The notes below the pieces were generated by a model. It saw nothing but the letters and a program-made list of their open reading frames with translations, did not search any database and was not told where the DNA came from. Source: Euryodendron excelsum (Eukaryota > Streptophyta > Magnoliopsida > Ericales > Pentaphylacaceae). Taken from it: a stretch of DNA of 64,000 bases. Location of the stretch: positions 38,783,501-38,847,500 of the forward strand of contig CM065388.1 of the NCBI GenBank assembly GCA_033060915.1. The letters run 5' to 3'. Of the stretch, positions 26,903 through 37,400 are shown piece by piece (within the stretch, counting starts at the first letter, position 1; every line of letters begins with the position of its first letter). Made by a program: the position numbers and the translations under genes.

Positions 26903-29900
26903 TGAACTATTGTTGAAGAGTGGAATCGATTAGAGATGAAGATGGATATGCTTGAATAGCACTGATATTCTTCTTTTGTTTTTTCTGACTGTTGCGATGT
27001 AGCAATGTCAATGTTGATTGTCCTAATTTGTTTTCCCTCACATGTTGATTCAATATAACATATTTTATATGATTTGAACCTACTATAAAATGGGTAGGCG
27101 ACAACATAAAAATAACCAAAAAAAAAAAAAAAAACCTTGCTACATAAAGCAATATAAAGTTTAGAAATGGGATGAGATAGGATCAGGATCTAGATTTGGA
27201 TTCTACGATCCAGTACGATCCTACACCAAAATCGTAAGATCCTATCTCTAGAATGAATCGTGTAGGATTAGGATCGATTTTTTCAAAATTGATTGTAGGA
27301 TTGTAAGATCTGGATCAGGAGTTTAACAAGAATGCTTCTAACGTGGGATTGTCTGGAGAGAAGTGGTTTTAAGGTGGTTCCACAAAGCTATTTTTTGGTT
27401 TCTTGTACCTACAGGTGATTAAAGGTGGGGAAGGAAGGACATATCTATGATATTTGGGCACGAGTTGGATAATTGTCTTCCAAAAATTTTGCATGTTGAC
27501 ATTTCTTTAATTGGTGAATGAAGCTTTAAAAACCTTCTTCAGTCAAAAATTTTATCAATGGTTGTATAATCTAAACCCTCCAGTAGAAGATTGGAATTGA
27601 TTTTTCCAACACTATCGCCACAAAACTCACCCAATTCAATCCATAATCCTTTTGTATAATTGATTTTTCAGAAAGGGGGAAGGGGGGTCGACTTGGATGG
27701 GTGATGGAAGATCAACAAAAGGAAAGCCACCGGACAAGAGATATAGTGCACCTTTAACATAATTTCTTGAAAAACAATCATAATTTTAAATTCTTTCTAT
27801 ATCTAGAAATGAAGCGATGCCAAACTTATCCAATTGGACATGAATTCTACTAGTCTATACAGAACCCACTATAAGATTGAACTTGATGTGTCATGACTTT
27901 ATTCTCATGATCCCAAAATATGTCAAGGCAATGCACGAGTCTACTGGGCCATTTCTGTGGATTCCATTTTTAGATAGGCTTAGGAGGTTAATTAAAAGTG
28001 GAATATTGTATTGTTGATCTAAGGTGAGGCTTGTTGCTATGTTTCTGCGTTCTTCATCCTTTTTGTAGTTATTGTGTGACGACCCTCAAGCCATAACATT
28101 ACCAAATTGGGAACAATGACCTGCTAGTAGCATTGCTACCAAAGGCCTATCTAAAATTAAAGTGTGGTGTCCTATATTTGGTGATTAATTATAATATTAT
28201 AGCAGAAGCATATCAAACTCGGTGAAAAAGATATGGCATTTCATTCACATTACCAGAGCAAAGTGCCTAAGTTAAACTGTCCATACATGCCGCAAAACTT
28301 TATACAAGTTGTTACAAGCCATTAGGCCATGTGCAAGACCATCTAGTAACTACAACATCGTTCCAAAATATTACATACATGAACTCAAACAAAACATAAC
28401 ATATGATTCCATCTTGCATTGCAAAAAGAACATCCATAGCCTTAGTCTTCATTTCCTAAAATGTGGAGGAACGGCATGAGGAAACTTGAGCAGTGAATGA
28501 TGTGAATACTAGAACATTAAAGATACATGGACATGTAATACTTGAATATGAAAAGCTTTAATATTCATAACATAGAGTTGAAGAAGCAAATCATAAAATA
28601 CTCATAATATCATTTCAAATGAAATCAATCATATCTTTCATTAACTCATAGGCATAATAGAGTGCTCATAGACTCGGACAAAACCAGTTTACCCGTACAA
28701 CAGGAAAACTCGTATAAAAAACCATCCACGTGGGTATTCAAAAGTGACCATAAGGCCCTAGGGGACGTCTCCCCAAATTATAATATCAAGACATGCCTAA
28801 TTTAAGTCTCCCGGCCCAAGACCTTCCGAGTATGGCATATACTAGCTTTTCAAAATGCATACATACATAGCTAAGTCCATGGTTTTGTAATACATTCTAA
28901 GCACAAAGCATGTTAAATATACTTGATATGTAACAAGGATAGCATTTGTAAGTAAATTAAACTTGGAAAATAGCTCCAAGTATCCCCATTACTCACCTCA
29001 AGTCTAAACGCCTTGAATTCTGTTCTATAGAAGTCCTACACAAAGATAACATGCACTGTAATTTTACATATTGTCTGTTGACTACATTTCTGTAGTTCTT
29101 CAATTTCCGCATTAATTCTCGGAACAGGTTGAGCCCCTTTGTTTTGGGCCAGATATCTGTTCAGCTGAATAGATGTTAATAGAGCCCAATTTATATGGGA
29201 AATAGCATGTATGGAACACCGATGAAATTTTGATCCTTATCCTTGCAGGGAATTGGATGCACTAAGATTACTAAGGCTAAAAGTGAAGGCTCCATGAATG
29301 GAAATGTTGAATCAAGATCATACCTTGAAAAGAAACTTGTTTTTTGCTTTGGTTCATATGTTGCAGCTCAATTATTACTTCCTTTTGGAGAAGAAAATAT
29401 TCTTTCCTCTTCAGAGTTGAAGCAGGCACAGGAGGTTGCATCATCGTTGTACTTATACTTTTAAAAAGTGTTCCACTTCTCTGATATTGTTGCTAAATTT
29501 ACTGACAAAATGTGTATCTTTCCCAATCTGATTGCTCTATGTCATTTGCAACAGATAGCTACACGGATGGTGATACAGTATGGGTGGGGGCCTGATGACA
29601 GCCCAACAATTTACCACCATGGCAATGCGGTATTTACCTTGTTCTTAATCCTGTAATTGTCTTTATTGTTATTATACTTCATGTTATTTCTGTATCAAAA
29701 ACATGGATTTTGCACTAAAAGAGTACATGGTATGGTGCTTGCTAGATTTCCTTTTGTGGGAAAAAACCTGTAGTCTAGGATTTGATGCATGGATTGGGAC
29801 AAGTGTTAGTCTAAAAGAGTAAATAAGGGCATGTCCTACCTTAATACATAGTTGGCCACTTTAACATGATTGTAACATTCATTTAAGATCAGTTGGCTTT

Positions 29901-31406
29901 AGAACCATTTGAAATGATTGACCTTCCCTGGGGTTACTTTTGACGTGATTGATTTGCTTCATAGATTTATGTCTATTGTGTTGGACAAATTAAATGTTTT
30001 TTTTTTTTTAAACTGGCACAGGTAACAGCTATGAGTATGGGGAACAACCATGAGTATGAGATGGCGGCTAAAGTTGAAAAGGTCTGTATGCAGCTAAATG
30101 TCCAGAACCTACCCCCCAAAATCAACCCCCCCCAAGCCAACATACACATGCACACAGAGTTCTCTCTTTAAATTAGTTGTTCTTAAGCTCTAAGGATGAA
30201 CCACACTAGCAACAAGAATGGTGCTGCTTCATACAAGATTGGTTTATATTGAAGAGAAATGCTATTCTCACATGCACATCTTATGAAGAGATTTTAGTAG
30301 TGGGAACAAAAGGGCAGTTCTCAGAAGTAACTGCAATAATCTATTATTTTAAGGCTGTTGCTTTTATGGTTGTAAGATGTTCTGTTTGTATTTGGGGGGC
30401 AAAAGAGACTGATCTGTTTGTAAGATCCTAAGGTGAAAGTCGCCTTATATCTGTGTACCTATTAGATGGGGAGACTATAATCTGTTAATGCTCGTTTTTC
30501 TGCAGATGTATGATTTAGCTTATGACAAAGCGCAAAAAATGCTTCAGAATAACTATCGAGTGCTTGAAAAGATTGTGGAGGAATTGCTTGAGTTTGAAAT
30601 TTTGACAGGAAAGGTACAGGCTAGTAGTAGATATCTGTTTATTTGAGCTAATAGTGGATATCTACTTAAATAAATATTGCTATTCTTAATTTCTCAGTTT
30701 CTTTCAGCTAAAATTGGAGCTTGTGGTGGATTTCAGATTGAATAAATACTGCTGTTCTAAATATCTCTGAATTTATAATGCAGCCCTAGGCTTTCAAATC
30801 ATGCACTGAGACAATATGTTGTAGAACCTTATGAAATAAGCTTCAAATACCCAAAAATCCAGCAAGTACTCAGCCGCTGACAAATAGACATAACCGAAAT
30901 AATAAAAACAGCCAAGGAATATGCAGAGTTATCAGTAAAGCAAATCACTATAAAAAAACTTAATTCAATCATTGGGGAGCAATCCAAATAATTCTCCGCA
31001 AAACCAAAGTTTGCACTCAAAACCTATGTGCCACCAAGTAACATGCAATTAAATGGATAGGTAGAAATGGCAGTTGTTGAAGTCAGAAACTATTTAAGAA
31101 TGACAAGGCATTGATCTCACCATGACGTTGCTGGTAAACTATCTGGAACCTCAGAAACAAGCAAGCTGTTCAAGCAAAAAATAAAACTACAAGTCACCTC
31201 ATCAAGGCAGTGAAATGCATGGCACAGAATAGAGCAGTGAAGAGGAAAATAGAAAGGTGAAGACAGATGCCAGAGTAGAGGGAGAAACAACCAGAAATGG
31301 GGGAAACCAGCAACAGCAGAATAGTAGTAGATACAGCAGCAGCAAAGAGAGAATAAGGTGAAAAAGTGAAACCAGTGTAGAAACAGATGAGAAGAAGCAG
31401 AGAAGC

Positions 31407-31495
<89 letters not shown>

Positions 31496-34400
31496 CAGCA
31501 GCTATAGAACTTGCCCTCTCCAGAAATTAACCATTTCTTTTTATACTAACTTACGCAATCTTAGATCCCTTTATGCTGAAGTGTCACCATCCTAGAGCAC
31601 CATGTCAAGTCATTTAAGTGGCATGTGACCATTAAATGAAATGTGGACATCCTCCACTTCTTAAGGCTGATATATTAAAACAAACAAAATCGATCACCTA
31701 CATAGATAAGGAAATTAAGTAAATAAAATAAATAAGGAAAATTAAACCCTAGGCTACATCAATTTCTTTGGATCTTGTAATTTTTTCTCAATCTGCTACA
31801 TGCTTTTATTTCTGTGTTAACAATGAATTTCTCGAATTTTTTGTATGTATGAGATTAACTTTTTAATTTAATATAAGGAATCTAAACTTTTTAGTACCTT
31901 GAAAAAGTGTTTTCACATTGGTCCAATTAAGTGAACTCGCTCTTTTGTTTGATTTATGTTATTTTTTAGTTGGATTTGCTAAGATAGGAGCTTTGTTGGT
32001 CCTAATCCGTCACCCTGTTGCAGCCTACTCCCCAGACAAATGAAAAGCTGGCTATCAGGGCCTAAAGAAGGTGGAATCTGTGTACATCGATGGCCCAAAT
32101 CTGGATTGGCCATTGCTAGTCTCTCTATACATACCATTATTGTTCCTAGCCCGTTGGTTCCTTCCCACCCAGAAAATGTACAGGAAGGAGGGTAGGAGAG
32201 GAGCTTGTTCCTTTTGTTCCTTGAGACCTCCATGACTCCACGTAAATATGGATGTGTATAAACTGTATAATTGCAAAATAAAGCAACACCCTTTTCTGTA
32301 GCCACCTTTACTTCTTGCTCAAGGAAGCAGAGAAAGTTAAAAAGAACATCATTCCCGAGGGTACCTCTCCTATCCCTTCCACCTATCCCTTCTACCTTCC
32401 TTTCCTCATTTCCCATTCCTCCTACGGAAAGAAGTTATGGTTCTGGGAGTTTGACTCTCTCATACTGTTTTTTTTTTGAAAAATGCGTAGTACTGTTTTC
32501 AAGGATAATGGGTGTTATCTGTCTCTTAGACAAGATGTCAAATTTTCTTTTGAGAAAACAAATGAGTTTAGGTAATGACATTAGGACATTCAGAGTAGTT
32601 CAGGATGTTGGATAAAGAGTATGTTGAAGGAAGCCTTGGCCAACTGAGAATCCTTTAAGCTTGCTCAAAGGATAATTGCTACAAGCCAATGAAGCAAGGA
32701 ATAGTTTGTACTTGCTTTTAATATCAAGTTTACTTTTAGACCATGCAATATGGAAGAGATAGCTGCTCTGATGACTCAATCAATCTTTAAATGTGTCTTG
32801 CTATCAATTTTGTTTGATACTCTTTGACACGCCTGCATTTCTTCAAATTACTTGGTTAACTACCATCATGATTAACTCTTCGCTTCAAATTATTTGGTTA
32901 ACTACCATCATGATTAACTCTTTGCTGTTAGCAGGATTTAGAAAGAATTTTTGCAGCCAATGGTGGGATTCAGGAGAAAGAGCCATTTTTCCTTTCAAGT
33001 GTTCATGAAGAGGTACTGTTTCCCAAATACTTAGGAGTCGTGAAATAACTAAATTATTTTGGTATAATGTGAAATGAAATTGTCATTAGTCAAAAATATT
33101 GGATTTAAGATTTTAATTTATGATAGTGCTGTAGTCCTGGTGTTGAGCATTCTTTCTTGAGTATTTTATACTTTTTCCTTGACTCATTAGAAAAGCTTAA
33201 ACCAGAGTATCTTAAAAAGGGTTGTAAAAAAAAAGGTCTATAAGAAACAATTGACTATACTTTTTCAGATAAAGGGAAATGTAAGACTAAATCTGCAAGC
33301 ATAAAAGATGAAGATTAAGTTTTCCCTTGTCAAAATAGTTATCCTGGAAAAAAAAAAGAAAAGAAATAGATGACAGAATCAATTGCACGGGCTGAGAATT
33401 GATTTTATCAACTGCTGAATAGGTATTGAAGCTGTCTTTAACTAGGCTGGAGTGTCAGATTCCTCATTTATTTATTTATTTTTAACTTCTTTAAAGGTGT
33501 TCGTAACCTTTTCTCCCGGTGTATGTGAAAAAGAGTGACGAACTCATTTTTGTTCGGTCATAGGTTGGTTCAGCCTCGTCCTTTATAGTCGTAAAGGGCT
33601 TCTCAGAAAAGCAAGGAAGGGACACTCGAAGGGCCACCCTCCATTTCATAGGCGTTCTTGGAATGCTGACCATATGTGTGACTGTCACCCATACAGCTTG
33701 CGGGAAGCGTGGAGGGGCTTGAAAGATAACATAAGGTCAGTAGGCAGAACAAGTGGTTTGGGAAAGTCAGCCGTGGTGGCTACAAACCTCCTAGGGCTTG
33801 CTTTCTTGTACTATTTTCCCCCACCTTCCTACACAAAGATGCCCTCAGCCATGATTCAAGAGGTCAAAAAGGCTATGCCATTAATTTGCTTTAGTTGAGA
33901 GAACCCTTGATATAACAATGGCTTTCCAAAGATCCCAACATGTCTCCCAACACAAATCTAAAGTTTAGGCCCAACATGATAATAACTGGGGACAAGCATT
34001 ACAGAATCACTGGAGCATAAAAGATGTCATGAAGATCCAAGTGCACATATATCACAAATCTAGTTAGAAGTGCTATTCCAAAGTGCACACAACTAGCTTT
34101 CTTGTGCACCATATTGACGTTGTGTTGGATTGCCATGCTCAGACTCAATCAAGATCTGGTCAATGGTCTCTAAGACTAATAGCTCATGTACAACATTGGA
34201 TCTAATGGAGCCACGTCATAGTTATTAATATCTAATCATTCTCCTATATCTTAGTCAATTACAGAAGATAATCTATATGCGCATGGGACACTAGTGCATA
34301 CATAACAGCCTTGGTCATGGCTTGGCTCTAGTGCATCACCTATGGTGTGCGTGCGAGCTGCAGCTCGGCGTGTGTTGGCCACACGCCACTGTCTTCCAGT

Positions 34401-37400
34401 TGGTTTGCTGCCAGACCACTTTGGACTTGACTCACTTGGAGGAGTTGTTGGTGCACATATCAGGTGTCAGAAGGTCTGACAAAGGCTAAGTGACTTACAT
34501 GCACCATTAGTGTGACTGGGAGTGTGCTGGAATCACAGTTCATCTTCAACATTTGATTAGTTTGATCCATTGCGTTCCAATTTCGATACAATTTTTTTTC
34601 GGATAACCCAACATTAGGCATTTAATATGAGATTTATTTATGGACTAAGCAAACAAAGACTCTTTGTCCGGGCAACCATTAAAGCTCAATTGGGGTTTCA
34701 TGTGTTCAGACAGTGTATTCTTTCACAAAAAAACCATGAAACATCCTAAGGCTCTGATACCATTGCTAGAGTTCAAGTATACATGCGGAAGCTATAAACT
34801 GAGGGGTTCCTTATTCGGGTTTTGCTGAAAAATGAAAATATTAGAATCTGGGATGTTTTACATGCTTTCAGTCTCTAGTTCTGCAATAAAGCTCACATGG
34901 GGGTGTTGTTACAGTGACAAACAACACCCCCCTTCCACAGCTTAAGAGCCTCACACACACATGTATACAAGAGAGCACCATATTTGCTCATAGTTTTGCC
35001 CCACACAAATTTGATGTACATGCCATGTATATATAAATGGCCCAAGGCGATAGTGAAGGTGGTGGAAATATTTCTTCCACTTTCCAAAGTTGTGTGGACA
35101 AGGGAAACCAGGTCGGGCCACCCATGGGCACCCTGCCAATTTCTTACATATTTGTTTTATTTAAGCCCCTAAAAAAGCAAAGAGCACCTGTGCCAAAAAA
35201 AAAAAAAAAAGAATTAAAATAATAGGCTAAAATTAAATAATGGTTTTAAAACTTATATTTATTGGTAAAAGTTATAATACATAAATTTAAACTAAAATGA
35301 TAAGACTTGATCAATGGCATATTTTACTAGAGATTTAACTTTTAAATAGATGACGACTAAAAAACTAAATGTTATTAATGGATTTTATATGTATAAATGT
35401 AATTATACCATATATGGATGGGATAACCAGTAAGAATTGGCCTGCTTACCCCTTCATTTTCACATGACATGCCTACTATGCTTTATTGTGCTTCAATAGA
35501 TTTGGCGTCGATAAATATTTTTAATGTTGCTCAAGTTTACTGTAGATTGCCAATTTGATAGATATATCCTGGATTTATTCTGTTTGTGGTTGGATTGGGT
35601 CCGAGTAATATTTGTAAAATGCCAAGAAAAATTTGTCTAGTCTCCATGACAAGATTCATATGCACCCAAAACATTGGCATTATGATTCTATATATTGGCT
35701 ATTGTTGGGAGTGCTAAGAATGCTAAGGGGATTGTTCTTCAGCATTGATTTCCTCAAACCAAAGGGTGACTTATGGTTTTTTTTGTGATAAGTAAAAACA
35801 AAGAGAGAGAGAGAGAGGCGTGGGGGGTGGGGTTGGTCATGCAATAAATTCTTGAGGATGTGTTTGAAATTTAATCTGCCATCTCCCATCTTCACCCCAC
35901 CCGTCCCGCAACAAAACTTCGAAAAGGTTAGTTATAAAAATTAAAAATAAAGGGAAAAAATAACACAAGCAAAATTTTAGGTAGTTTTTAGATTCCCTTC
36001 ATGTAGCATATAGATGTAAACAAAGCCAATAAGTTGACTTTGATGCTTTGGATTTAATTTATCCCTATTTAATTGATTCTACAAACCTCAGAGACTCTTG
36101 GAAAATCTCCATGTTTGGAGGTTTGCAGTTGAAATAATCAGTCTAAGCGGCTTCGCTAACTTGCTCGCCCGCTTTTCTATAGTCTATAATCTACGGATGT
36201 ATTGTATAGTAGGCTAGGATAAGTGAGCTGCTTGCTTCTACTATTCTAGGGCTAAGTAGCTTTCTCCTTTTTGAACTCCCATCTCCTCTCTCCACCCATC
36301 CACCCTCAAAAAATGTAAAAAAAAGATAAATTTTATAGAAAATTTAGGTAGCTTTTTTTATTTTTATTTTTATTTTTATTTTTATCTCCCTTCATGTTGC
36401 AAATAGATGTAAATGAAATCAATTAGTTGAATTTGATGCTTTGGATGTAATTTCCCTTTGTTTATTTGATTCCACAAACCTCAGAGCCTCTTGGTAAAGC
36501 TCCATGCCTAGTTGAAAATAATTGTTCGTGTAACAGTGCCGATCAGCAATATGGTTGGGATGGAGTTGATTGTTGAATTTGGGAATTTAGTGGAAGCTAT
36601 GCAGTTAATGTTTGGGAACATGGGTAATGATTTTGTGGTTTGGGAGGGTGAGGTGGTGGCTCCGGTTTTGGAGTCAGTGGTTTTGGGGAGGACAGTCTGG
36701 AGAAGTCCTACCCAGCTCTAGTCAGGATTGCTGTTGATAGAGGTGCGGCTGTGGGTTATTACCTTGTCTTTGCAGGTAGTCATAATGTTTGGGAGATTGC
36801 TTTTAGGAGGAAGCTCAATGGATTAGGAAGTGTAGGAACTGTTAACTCTTCTAGTTTTTGTTTATGGCCTTCCTATTATGGGAGAGGGCGGACTCATTGA
36901 GGTGGTTGGGATCCAGATTGGGAGGTTTTGAGGTAAAATTCATTTATTTGTCCTTGCAAGGTCAGGGAGATAGTTCTTCTCCTTGGAAAAGGGCTACAAA
37001 AGCTCCTTCCAAGGTGGCTTTTTATGTTTGGACAGCCTTGCATGGTAAGATCCTTACTCTTGATAACCTTATTAGAAGGCAATGAATGCACGCCAATTGG
37101 TGTTGCGTGTGCAAGAGAGATGGGGAGTCGGCGAATCATCTTCTGATTCATTGCAATGTGGCTTTTGAAATTTGGGCTTTGTTGCTGGGATGGTTTGGCA
37201 ATGATTGAGTTTTCCTGAAGAGTATTTCTAAGCTTTTGTTGTTGTCTTGGAGGGATGCAAAGGTGGGTAGGAGGAGGAGAAAGGCGCAGTTTGTGGTCTT
37301 TGGCTCTGATCTGGATTATTCGGGGAGAATGCAACAAAATGACTTTCGAAGGAATAGAAGCTCCTGTTTTTCGTCTTAAGAGTAGATTCATGGCTTTTCT

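Larger units (their letters stand above)
20553..29248 (+). other. FTSHI5 intron hosting LINEs, a MULE-like element and a solo LTR
   Basis: The longest visible intron (8.7 kb). 20700-21480 contains GTTTCC/GGAAAC-rich sequence on both sides of an AT-rich core, perhaps an old foldback element, with no definable ends. 21480-22280 shows nothing. The LINE complex, the element at 26363-27331 and the solo LTR at 28075-29068 are listed separately. Confidence 0.75.
30614..32934 (+). other. FTSHI5 intron with a long (GA)n and no clear element
   Basis: A 2.3-kb intron. 30790-31560 is adenine-rich and ends with the TG/GA microsatellite. 31980-32420 can be read open for 145 codons on the - strand, but no domain is recognised and it probably reflects old repeat sequence. 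A 42-bp duplication closes the intron. Confidence 0.7.

Noticed and set aside
31979..32416. A 145-codon open frame on the - strand inside an FTSHI5 intron
   Set aside because: No domain, signal or homologue recognised, and a second overlapping frame is equally open; probably repeat debris of higher GC.
33491..33898. Short open frames on both strands in a GC-richer patch
   Set aside because: No recognisable protein; opposing frames are equally open, so neither is supported.
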